Assembly: GCA_016789625.1 (NCBI GenBank) | Contig: JAEUQS010000764.1 | Coordinates: 1 to 6,777, forward strand | Source: Acidobacteriota bacterium | Lineage (GTDB): Bacteria; Acidobacteriota; Thermoanaerobaculia; UBA5066 | DNA: 6,777 bases | Direction of reading: 5' to 3' | Shown here: one piece after another, positions 1 through 5,367 of the stretch | How the letters are laid out: the number at the start of each line of letters is the position of its first letter | How positions within the stretch are numbered: position 1 is the first letter of the stretch | Program-made: the position numbers and the translations under genes | The notes under the pieces: model-generated | What the model saw: only the letters and a program-made list of their open reading frames with translations | Told to the model about the DNA's origin: nothing | Databases searched by the model: none

Positions 1-364
1 AGCGTTCCGCGAACGCCGGGTACCGGGCCGTGAGGCGCTCGACGTCCTCGGGCGTGAGAGGCCGCGGCCCCACGAGGCTCATGTCGCCGAGGAGCACGTT
101 GAGGAGCTGCGGCAGCTCGTCGAGGCCGCGGGGCCGCAGCCACTTGCCGGAACGCGTGATTCGCCGATCCTTCAGATCGCTCTCGGTCGTCATGGTCCGC
201 AGCTTGAAGACGCGGAACAGGCGCCGGTTGAGCCCGACGCGCGTCTGCGTGAAGAAGACGGGCCGTCCGTCCGTGAGGAGGACGGCGAGAGCCAGGAACG
301 CGAGGATGGGCGCGACGACGGGCGCGGCGAGGAGGACGAGCAGAAGGTCGAGTGCGCGCTTCAT
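1..364 (-). CDS. Bacterial sugar transferase (polyprenyl-phosphate sugar-1-phosphate transferase), PglC-like, C-terminus cut by window edge
   Basis: This family transfers a sugar-1-phosphate from a nucleotide sugar to undecaprenyl phosphate at the inner membrane, the first membrane step of exopolysaccharide, O-antigen or glycoprotein glycan assembly. The 121 visible residues begin MKRALDLLL with one hydrophobic N-terminal segment (about residues 5-30). They continue with RPVFFTQTRVG (34-44), FKLRTM (54-59), ITRSGKWLRPRGLDELPQL (70-88) and NVLLGDMSLVGPRP (89-102). The adjacent DE pair at 82-83 fits the catalytic Asp-Glu dyad of PglC-type enzymes. The single N-terminal hydrophobic segment suggests the compact monotopic form rather than the long WbaP/WcaJ form. 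ATG at 364 is chosen because the protein then starts as the family core usually does. An in-frame GTG at 403 is possible, but no clear ribosome binding site precedes either. It lies 85 bp after the aminotransferase stop, so co-transcription is possible. The sugar specificity cannot be read from this fragment. Confidence 0.93.
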   Translation of the reverse strand, partial: MKRALDLLLVLLAAPVVAPILAFLALAVLLTDGRPVFFTQTRVGLNRRLFRVFKLRTMTTESDLKDRRITRSGKWLRPRGLDELPQLLNVLLGDMSLVGPRPLTPEDVERLTARYPAFAER

Positions 365-449
365 GCCCGCGAGGATGGCGCTCCCCGGCCTCGCGACCCG
401 CACCGATCAGTGCGAACGGCTCCGGGGCGCGGTCGAATGGTCGATCGGA
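365..449. other. 85-bp gap between aminotransferase and sugar transferase genes
   Basis: No convincing gene, terminator or promoter is seen here. The only structure is a 5-bp inverted repeat CGCAC/GTGCG with a 6-nt loop at 399-414, too weak to call. The gap is long enough for a separate promoter for the sugar transferase, but no clear -35/-10 pair stands out. Confidence 0.4.
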
Positions 450-1649
450 CTACCCCAGCGACTCCAGCGCCTTCCGCATCCGCGCGATGCCTTCCTCCAG
501 CCGCTCGAGCGACGTCGCGAACGACAGGCGGATGCAGCGGTCCTCCCCGAATGCGCCGCCCGGCGTCACCGCCACGGCCGACTCCTCGAGCAGGAACTTC
601 GAGATCCCGAAGGAGTCCTTCAGGGGCTGCCCCTTCCAGGCCTTTCCGTAGTGCGACGAGACGTCGGGAAACGCGTAGAACGCGCCGCCCGGAGGAGCGC
701 ACGTCACGCCCGGCAGCGCGTTCAGCGCCGGCACGAGGTACTCCCTCCGCCGCGCGTACTCGGAGATCATCGCGTGGATCTCGGCCTCCGAGGAGTCGGT
801 GTCGGTGAGGGCGGCGAGCGCGGCCTTCTGCGTGATCGAGCAGACGTTCGAGGTCGCGTGGGACACGACCCGCGACACGACGTCCATCAGCGGCCTGGGG
901 CCGATGAGGTAGCCGATGCGCCAGCCCGTCATCGCCCAGGTCTTGGAGAGCGTGCCCGAGAGCACGATCGTGTCGGGGAACTGCCGCACGAGCGAGGCCG
1001 CGGAGAGGTGCCGGCCCTCGTACACGAAGCGGTCGTAGCACTCGTCGTACAGCACGACCCAGCCGCGGGCCGCGGCGAGCCGCACCACGGCCTCGACCTC
1101 CGCCGGGTCCATCACCGCGCCCGTGGGGTTGCTCGGCGTGTTCACGATGACACCGCGGGTCGCCGGTGTCGCGGCGGCCTCGAGGTCCCTGGCCGTCAGC
1201 CGGTAGCCGTTCGCGGCCGAGGTCGGCGCGATCACGGGATTCGCGCCCGCGAGCTTCACCATCTCGGGGAACGACACCCAGTAGGGCGAGGGCACGAGGA
1301 CGTCGTCGCCTTCCTCGAAGAGAGCGAGGCAGGCCGTGTGGAGTGCCTGCTTTCCGCCGGCCGTGACCACCACCTGGGCCGGCTCCCAGGGCGCGTCCCA
1401 GGCGTTCCTGTAGCGCTGGGCGATGGCGTAGCGCAGCTCGGGGATGCCGGCCGCGTCGGTGTACTTCGTGAAGTTCCCACGGATCGCGCCGATGGCCGCT
1501 TCCTTGATGAACTCCGGGGTCGGGAAGTCCGGCTCGCCGGGCCCCAGGTCCACCACGTCGACGCCGCGCGCGCGCATGGCCGACGCGGCCTTGAGGACCT
1601 CGAGAGTGGCCGAGGGGGAAACGGAGGAGCATCTCCGGGAAAGTCGCAT
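450..1649 (-). CDS. Pyridoxal-phosphate aminotransferase, class I (aspartate aminotransferase, subgroup I-gamma type)
   Basis: A cytoplasmic fold-type I PLP enzyme of 399 residues, the usual length. By family it transfers an amino group between an amino acid (aspartate, and in some relatives aromatic amino acids or prephenate) and 2-oxoglutarate. Visible landmarks are the N-terminal GPGEPDFPTPEFI (36-48), KYTDAAGIPELR (62-73), the cofactor-contact Tyr in SPYW (121-124), TPSNPTG (171-177, Asn174), YDECYDRF (201-208, Asp202 and Tyr205), SGTLSKTWAMTGWRIGY (231-247) with Schiff-base Lys236 and phosphate-binding Arg244, and RLSFA (374-378) with the carboxylate-binding Arg374. All key residues are present. 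ATG at 1649 gives the typical MxLSRR...PSATLEV opening and has GGAGG four bases upstream. The frame stays open far upstream, but that part overlaps the exchanger gene and is not coding. Its start overlaps the exchanger stop (TGATG), so the two are probably translated together. Aspartate is the likely substrate; prephenate or aromatic activity cannot be excluded. Confidence 0.95.
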   Translation of the reverse strand: MRLSRRCSSVSPSATLEVLKAASAMRARGVDVVDLGPGEPDFPTPEFIKEAAIGAIRGNFTKYTDAAGIPELRYAIAQRYRNAWDAPWEPAQVVVTAGGKQALHTACLALFEEGDDVLVPSPYWVSFPEMVKLAGANPVIAPTSAANGYRLTARDLEAAATPATRGVIVNTPSNPTGAVMDPAEVEAVVRLAAARGWVVLYDECYDRFVYEGRHLSAASLVRQFPDTIVLSGTLSKTWAMTGWRIGYLIGPRPLMDVVSRVVSHATSNVCSITQKAALAALTDTDSSEAEIHAMISEYARRREYLVPALNALPGVTCAPPGGAFYAFPDVSSHYGKAWKGQPLKDSFGISKFLLEESAVAVTPGGAFGEDRCIRLSFATSLERLEEGIARMRKALESLG

Positions 1650-2836
1650 CAGGCCTCCGCGTGCGGTTTCCGGATGAGCTGCCAGCAGGCCTTGAAGGCG
1701 CGGAAGCTCGCCGGTCGGTAGAGGATGAGTCCGATCTGGAGGAGACACCAGCCGATGTAGACGAAGACCATCGTCTCGCGGGTCGAGGGCACGCAGAACT
1801 GCACGAGCCAGAGCACGAACAGGATGCCCGCCTCCTTCATCTGCAGGTTCATGTTCAGGAGAAGCAGCCAGGCGAGGTAGCTCTGCACGAGCGTGAGGAG
1901 GATCTCCGATTCCTGGTGCGCGTCGAACACGATCGCCGACGGCGTTCCCCGCGAGATCGAGTAGATGACCGGCAGGAGCGCCGAGAGGATCGACCACTGA
2001 TTGATCGTCGAGGACACGAGGTTCATGACGGCCATCGGCGCCTTGGAAACCTGCCGGGCCCAGTTGAACGCCGAGAGCTTCTCGGGAAACTCCGAGAGGA
2101 ACGGCGCGACCCACTGCACGAAGACGAACGGCGCGATGCCCGCGGCGATGGCCACGGCCAGCATCGACTCGACGAAGGAGTGCGCCGACGCCATGAGGAG
2201 CCCGCCCCCCAGGAGGAACACCGCGGCCAGAGCGGCGCCCCGCTTGCCGGGCGTGAGCTTCAGGATCTTCTTCGAGACGACCGGGAGGTCTTCCTCCTCC
2301 TCGATGTCCCCCTCCCGGGGCGGGAGCCTCGAAAGCGCGAAGAGGTAGGCGAAGTAGCAGAACGAGAGGATCCCGGCGTCCCAGAGGCCCAGGCTCCCCT
2401 TCCACCAGATCGCCGTGAACCACAGGAGCGGCGGGAGCATGCCCATGACCTCGAGGGAGTGCTCGTCGTCGAAGTCGACCTTGTAGTCCTTCACGCCTTT
2501 GCGGCGGGCGAAGAACCACGCCGTGAAGAACACGAGAGGCCAGCCGAGGCCCACGAGGAGCCGGATGGAGCCGGTGAAGTTCGCGATCGCGTAGTGGAGC
2601 CTCGACGCGTCCTTGCCCGCCTCCCAGGCGATCACGGCCTCGACGGCGAACTCGGGGAGCGTCTGGAGCCAGGCGAGGAGCGCGAGCGCGAGGCCCTGCG
2701 AGAACAGAAACTGCGCCGCCTCGGCGCCCCACGCCACGAGGAACGCGGAGAAGAGGATCGAGGGAAACGTCCAGAGGGCAGCCCAGGGGGACACCTTGGC
2801 CGTCGCAGCCGCGGCCGCGGCGAGGGTCGCTTTCAT
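1649..2836 (-). CDS. Divergent sodium/calcium exchanger (CaCA) family membrane protein
   Basis: A 395-residue polytopic inner-membrane protein, mostly hydrophobic, with the two-fold repeat of cation/Ca2+ exchangers. The first alpha-repeat-like region spans about 34-105 (WGAEAAQFL, LQTLPEFAVEAVIAW at 57-71, ANFTGS at 85-90). The second spans about 216-290 (SAHSFVESMLAVAIAAGIAP, LSEFPEKLSAF at 248-258, NLVSSTINQ at 272-280). Between them is a hydrophilic loop with an acidic run EGDIEEEED (175-183). Proline-glutamate, the hallmark of the ion site, is kept in both repeats (Glu62, Glu252), but the usual GTS before it is replaced by LQT and LSE, and the second GSN by SST. The transported ions are therefore uncertain; Na+/Ca2+, H+/cation or another exchange are all possible. 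ATG at 2836 gives a short hydrophilic/alanine-rich N-terminus before the first helix and has no proper Shine-Dalgarno. It is coupled to the downstream aminotransferase and divergent from the RNA methyltransferase. Confidence 0.82.
   Translation of the reverse strand: MKATLAAAAAATAKVSPWAALWTFPSILFSAFLVAWGAEAAQFLFSQGLALALLAWLQTLPEFAVEAVIAWEAGKDASRLHYAIANFTGSIRLLVGLGWPLVFFTAWFFARRKGVKDYKVDFDDEHSLEVMGMLPPLLWFTAIWWKGSLGLWDAGILSFCYFAYLFALSRLPPREGDIEEEEDLPVVSKKILKLTPGKRGAALAAVFLLGGGLLMASAHSFVESMLAVAIAAGIAPFVFVQWVAPFLSEFPEKLSAFNWARQVSKAPMAVMNLVSSTINQWSILSALLPVIYSISRGTPSAIVFDAHQESEILLTLVQSYLAWLLLLNMNLQMKEAGILFVLWLVQFCVPSTRETMVFVYIGWCLLQIGLILYRPASFRAFKACWQLIRKPHAEA
1654..1658 (-). promoter_or_regulatory. 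Shine-Dalgarno of the aminotransferase, inside the exchanger gene
   Basis: On the minus strand GGAGG lies 4 bases before ATG 1649 and within the last codons of the exchanger. With the TGATG stop/start junction this supports coupled translation and fixes the aminotransferase start. Confidence 0.7.
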
Positions 2837-2882
2837 TTCCAGCGGTTTAACAGCCGGCGCCTTCCCTCACAATGCAGAAGCT
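2837..2882. promoter_or_regulatory. Divergent intergenic region with possible promoters for exchanger and RNA methyltransferase
   Basis: This 46-bp space must hold the leftward and rightward start signals unless promoters lie inside the genes. For the rightward gene, TTAACA (2847-2852, 5 of 6 to the sigma70 -35) and CACAAT (2868-2873, 4 of 6 to the -10) are 15 bp apart, shorter than ideal, and the -10-like element ends 9 bases before TTG 2883. For the leftward gene, the minus strand carries GTTAAA (2851-2846) 9 bases before ATG 2836. Both would give almost leaderless transcripts. The matches are weak and the assignment is an inference. Confidence 0.3.
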
Positions 2883-3653
2883 TTGATCGAATCCGTCACC
2901 TCGCTTTCGAACCCGCTGGTGAAGGAGAGCCTCGAGGCCCTCTCGGAGGGGACCCTCTTCGCGCTCGAGGGCACGCGGACCCTGCGGGACGCGCTCGACG
3001 CCGGGGTCGTGCCGGTGCGCGTCTTCTTCGAGACCGGCGGCCTCCCGCGGGATCTCTCGTCGGCGCTCTCGAAGGCGGGCACCGAGCTCGTGCCCTGTGG
3101 CGCGAGGGTCGTCGAGAAGCTCTCGGACCTGCGGTCCACGCGGGGCGCCGTCGCGCTCGCGGCCCCGTGGAGCGTCGCGCCTTCGGAGCTCGCGCTCCCG
3201 GCCGACGGGTTCGCGATCCTGCTCGACGGCATCCAGGATCCCGCCAACGTCGGCGCCATCCTCCGCTCGGCCGAAGCCTTCGGGGCGAAGGCCGCGCTCC
3301 TCACGAAGGGCTGCGCCTCACCGTTCGCGACGAAGGCGTTCCGGGCCTCCGCGGGCAGCGTGCTGCGCGTGCCTCTCGCGACGGGCCTCGCGCCCGCGGA
3401 CGCGGTGGCCTGGGTGAGAAGCGTGAACGCCCGCCTCGTGGGTGCCGACGCTCACGATGGCAGCGAGCCGCCGCCCGCGGCGCTCGAACGGCCCTTCGTG
3501 CTGGCCGTCGGTTCCGAGGGCCACGGCTTCTCGCAGGACGTGCGCCTCGCCGTGGACCTCGCGGTGCGCGTGCCGCTCGAAGGCGGCGTGGAGTCTCTCA
3601 ACGCGGCCGTGGCCGCGTCGGTTCTCCTCTTCGCGCTATCGAGACACGCGTAG
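2883..3653 (+). CDS. TrmH/SpoU-family RNA 2'-O-ribose methyltransferase
   Basis: A cytoplasmic SPOUT enzyme of 256 residues that methylates a ribose 2'-OH in tRNA or rRNA with S-adenosylmethionine. The N-terminal part (1-100) resembles the L30e-like substrate-binding domain (VTSLSNPLVKE at 5-15, ALEGTRTLRDAL at 27-38). The catalytic domain has motif 1 DGIQDPANVGAILRSAEAFG (115-134, with Asn122 and Arg128), motif 2 LAVGSEGHGF (207-216, Glu212) and motif 3 VPLEGGVESLNAAVAAS (230-246) with the knot-forming ESLN at 237-240. Asn122, Arg128, Glu212 and ESLN match the family pattern. The exact target (a 23S rRNA or tRNA position) cannot be assigned. TTG at 2883 is chosen because translation then begins with the usual IxSxxNPxVK opening; no ATG or GTG lies nearby in frame and the frame runs open upstream into the opposing gene. 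It is a single-gene unit, divergent from the exchanger and convergent with the AMMECR1 gene. Confidence 0.92.
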   Translation: MIESVTSLSNPLVKESLEALSEGTLFALEGTRTLRDALDAGVVPVRVFFETGGLPRDLSSALSKAGTELVPCGARVVEKLSDLRSTRGAVALAAPWSVAPSELALPADGFAILLDGIQDPANVGAILRSAEAFGAKAALLTKGCASPFATKAFRASAGSVLRVPLATGLAPADAVAWVRSVNARLVGADAHDGSEPPPAALERPFVLAVGSEGHGFSQDVRLAVDLAVRVPLEGGVESLNAAVAASVLLFALSRHA

Positions 3654-3671
3654 GGTTCTCCGGCGGGGGGT

Positions 3672-3695
3672 CTGGGGGGATCGAGAAACCCCCAG
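3672..3695. terminator. Possible bidirectional terminator or intergenic hairpin between convergent genes
   Basis: CTGGGGG (3672-3678) pairs with CCCCCAG (3689-3695) in a 7-bp G/C stem with a 10-nt loop, between the ends of the convergent RNA methyltransferase (3653) and AMMECR1 (3704) genes. The position fits a shared terminator. However, neither side has a T-run, so it is not a classical intrinsic terminator. It may instead be a dispersed intergenic repeat. Confidence 0.4.
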
Positions 3696-3703
3696 GTTCA
3701 AAG

Positions 3704-4258
3704 TCAGAAATCCTCAGTGACGAAGCGGTAGAGGGCGATTCCGCCGGGTGCCTTGAAGGCGTCGCCGGGGAGTCCGGCCTTGAGGCACGTCTGCTCCCAC
3801 AGCTCGGGCAGCGTCATGTCCCACTCCGTCGCGACCTTCGGCAGCATCAGGGCGCTGCGCCGGCCCTTCGAAACGAACGTGCCGTGAACCCCGAGAGTGA
3901 GGTCCTCCCAGGAAGAGATCCTCTCGAGCGGGCCGAGCACCGAGATGGCGAGCTCGAGCTCCGGAAGATCGCGGGCCGTGGCGGGAGGAAAGCGCGGGTC
4001 GGAGACGAGGGCGTCGGCCGCGTGCTCCTCGACGTCGAGCCACAGCGGACGGGTCGGCGTCACCGAGCCGATGCAGCCCCGCAGCCGTCCCGCCTTGCGC
4101 CACGTCACGAACGCGGCGCCGGGGGCGAGGAGCGCCTCGCTCGTGGGCTCGCCCCGGGGCGCGGCCGGACTTCCCTTGGCGCCCACGGCCTCCGCGGCCC
4201 TGCGGCGCGCCCGTTCGAGCAGCTCCCTCCGGTCGTTCTCGAGGAGCGCCGCCGTCAT
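3704..4258 (-). CDS. AMMECR1-domain protein
   Basis: A 184-residue soluble protein of the AMMECR1 family, whose molecular function is not established. The family is often encoded next to, or fused with, MEMO-like dioxygenase and radical-SAM proteins (AmmeMemoRadiSam). The hallmark LRGCIGS is at 59-65. Other family features are VTWRKAGRLRGC (51-62), DPRFPP (87-92), ELAISVLGPLERI (102-114), GVHGTFVSKG (123-132), LMLPKVATEWDM (137-148) and CLKAGLPGDAF (158-168). Length is normal for the single-domain form, with a short polar insert rich in Pro/Ala/Gly around 28-40. ATG at 4258 is chosen because of the ATGA overlap with the upstream stop and AAGAGGA nine bases before it. It is the last gene of a tightly coupled three-gene unit with a membrane protein and an alpha/beta hydrolase. 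No MEMO or radical-SAM gene is in the window. Confidence 0.92.
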   Translation of the reverse strand: MTAALLENDRRELLERARRRAAEAVGAKGSPAAPRGEPTSEALLAPGAAFVTWRKAGRLRGCIGSVTPTRPLWLDVEEHAADALVSDPRFPPATARDLPELELAISVLGPLERISSWEDLTLGVHGTFVSKGRRSALMLPKVATEWDMTLPELWEQTCLKAGLPGDAFKAPGGIALYRFVTEDF

Positions 4259-4668
4259 TCCAGCCGGTCCTCTTCGTCCTCTTCGTCGTCCTCTTGCTCG
4301 TGCCGGCCGGCGACCGCCGCGAGCACCACGAAGAGCGCGACCCACACGAGGTCCAGCGTGTCGAAGATTCCGGCGTCCCAGCGGGCGATGAGAAGCGTGG
4401 CGAGCGCGCCGACCGTCCAGGGCAGGATCCCCGTTCGAAAGCGCAGCAACCAGGCCGCGACCCCGAAGATCAGGAACACCGTGAGGGCGCTCCCCATGAG
4501 CAGCGTGCCGCGGAGCGTGCGTTCCCAGACGAGGGGCGACACGGACTGCCCGTCGCCGAAGAGGCCGGCCACGTAGAACGTGAAGATCACGCCGTAGCCC
4601 ACGAAGCCGCTGGCGAGCGACACGGCACCGACGACACCGAAGTTGCCGAAGCGGCCGGGGATCTTCAC
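4255..4668 (-). CDS. Small four-helix membrane protein with acidic C-terminal tail, unknown function
   Basis: I do not recognise this 137-residue protein. It has four predicted membrane segments at about 11-36, 53-75, 79-95 and 104-121, then a strongly acidic tail (124-137, 11 of 14 residues Asp or Glu). The even helix number suggests both ends lie on the same side. The basic residues near the N-terminus (K2, R6) and the Arg-rich stretch between helices 2 and 3 (R76, R78) make a cytoplasmic N-terminus, and hence a cytoplasmic acidic tail, uncertain. No catalytic motif is visible. The start is GTG 4668, overlapping the hydrolase stop by four bases (GTGA), with GAGGGG just upstream. The stop overlaps the AMMECR1 start (ATGA). 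This position suggests a role shared with these two genes, but the role is unknown. Confidence 0.82.
   Translation of the reverse strand: MKIPGRFGNFGVVGAVSLASGFVGYGVIFTFYVAGLFGDGQSVSPLVWERTLRGTLLMGSALTVFLIFGVAAWLLRFRTGILPWTVGALATLLIARWDAGIFDTLDLVWVALFVVLAAVAGRHEQEDDEEDEEDRLE
4268..4274 (-). promoter_or_regulatory. Shine-Dalgarno of the AMMECR1 gene, within the acidic-tail codons
   Basis: On the minus strand AAGAGGA lies 9 bases before ATG 4258. It is made by the Glu/Asp codons near the end of the membrane protein gene, so the same bases encode the tail and recruit the ribosome for the next gene. Confidence 0.6.
4268..4297 (-). repeat. Short 9-bp tandem repeat encoding the acidic tail
   Basis: On the plus strand TCCTCTTCG occurs twice in tandem (4268-4276 and 4277-4285), followed by TCG (4286-4288) and a degenerate copy TCCTCTTGC (4289-4297). 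It encodes the Glu/Asp run of the membrane protein. A change of one 9-bp unit would add or remove three acidic residues in frame. Confidence 0.6.
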
Positions 4669-5321
4669 GGCCCCTCGGGCAGGACCGTTCGGAGGAGAGC
4701 CACCGCGGCCTCCTCGTAGGCGTCGAGCCGTCCGCTGAAGAAGTGATCGCTGTGAGGCACGGTCGCGAGCCGGAAGCCCAGCGCTTCATTGCGGGCGCGC
4801 GCCTCGGCGCCGCTGCCGAACTGGTCGTCCTCGCCCTGGACCCAGAGCACGGGCAGGCCGGGCGGCAGGTCGGCCGCGCCCTCTCCGGTCCATCTCTCGA
4901 GCGGCACGCCGAGCAGGAGGAGCACCGCCGGACGAACCCTCTCCGCCGCCCTCAGGGCGCACAGGGAGCCGAAGCTGAACCCTGCGAGGACGAGCGGACC
5001 CTGGGGAGCCAGACCGCGGGCGTGCTGCACCGCGGCCACGAGGTCGTCCGTCTCGCCACGCCCATCGTCGTAGAAGCCCGCGGAGGCGCCCACGCCGCGA
5101 AAGTTGAACCGCACGGTGAGGAGGTGGAAACGATCCGCGAGAAAACGAGCGGTCCGGTGCACGACCTTCGTATGCATCGTGCCGCCGTGCTGTGGATGCG
5201 GGTGCGCGACGACCGCGGCCCCCACCGCCGGCTCGGGCACGCGGACGAGGCCCTCGAGCGGTCCCACGGGGCCGGCGATCTGTGCATGCAGGAGGCGCGA
5301 GGGCGCGACAACCCTCTCCAT
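4665..5321 (-). CDS. Alpha/beta hydrolase, COG2945-like
   Basis: A 218-residue cytoplasmic serine hydrolase with no signal peptide. It has the HPHPQHGGTMH segment (40-50), which in this family forms the oxyanion-hole region. RFNFRGVGAS (71-80) and a GxGETDDL run (87-94) follow. The nucleophile elbow is GFSFG (114-118) with Ser116. WVQGEDDQF (160-168) supplies the acidic residue and PHSDHFF (189-195) gives His193, which completes the triad. This signature matches the COG2945 type of small hydrolase, whose physiological substrates are generally unknown; an esterase or thioesterase-like role is possible. ATG at 5321 gives a normal family length; the frame is open further upstream, but that part would overlap the divergent glycosyltransferase. 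There is no Shine-Dalgarno, and the hexamer TAACGT lies exactly 7 bases upstream on the minus strand. It is the first gene of the coupled unit with the membrane protein and AMMECR1. Confidence 0.9.
   Translation of the reverse strand: MERVVAPSRLLHAQIAGPVGPLEGLVRVPEPAVGAAVVAHPHPQHGGTMHTKVVHRTARFLADRFHLLTVRFNFRGVGASAGFYDDGRGETDDLVAAVQHARGLAPQGPLVLAGFSFGSLCALRAAERVRPAVLLLLGVPLERWTGEGAADLPPGLPVLWVQGEDDQFGSGAEARARNEALGFRLATVPHSDHFFSGRLDAYEEAAVALLRTVLPEGP
4671..4676 (-). promoter_or_regulatory. Shine-Dalgarno of the small membrane protein
   Basis: GAGGGG on the minus strand ends 2 bases before GTG 4668 (GAGG alone has spacing 4). It is close, but it is the best ribosome signal near this start and supports GTG 4668. 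Confidence 0.45.
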
Positions 5322-5367
5322 CGATTCGACGTTAGCACGCCCCGCCCTGCTAGCATTTCGAAGCGCT
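5322..5367. promoter_or_regulatory. Divergent intergenic region with possible promoters and a 16-bp dyad
   Basis: This 46-bp space separates the hydrolase operon from the glycosyltransferase. On the minus strand TAACGT (5334-5329) fits TANNNT and ends 7 bases before ATG 5321, the spacing of a leaderless transcript. On the plus strand TAGCAT (5351-5356) also fits TANNNT and ends 11 bases before TTG 5368. No convincing -35 was found for either. A dyad AGC-NN-TTCGAA-NN-GCT covers 5352-5367, overlapping the rightward hexamer, and could be an operator. All of this is inferred from short motifs. Confidence 0.3.

Noticed and set aside
399..414. Inverted repeat CGCAC/GTGCG in the gap before the sugar transferase
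   Set aside because: Only five base pairs with no T-run; expected by chance in GC-rich DNA.
1650..2732. Upstream extension of the aminotransferase frame, giving a 760-residue protein
   Set aside because: The extra part overlaps the exchanger gene and has low-complexity Arg/Gly/Pro composition. The family length, the GGAGG site and the TGATG junction all support the start at 1649.
2872..2886. Four-codon reading frame ATG CAG AAG CTT TGA overlapping the TTG start of the RNA methyltransferase
   Set aside because: A leader peptide with stop-start overlap is conceivable, but so short a frame has no statistical support and no ribosome site.
1661..4576. Very long open frame on the plus strand opposite the exchanger, running through the RNA methyltransferase and AMMECR1 regions
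   Set aside because: It is rich in Arg, Glu and Gly with no domain-like pattern, and it lies against four well-supported genes in other frames. Such long empty frames are expected at this G+C content.
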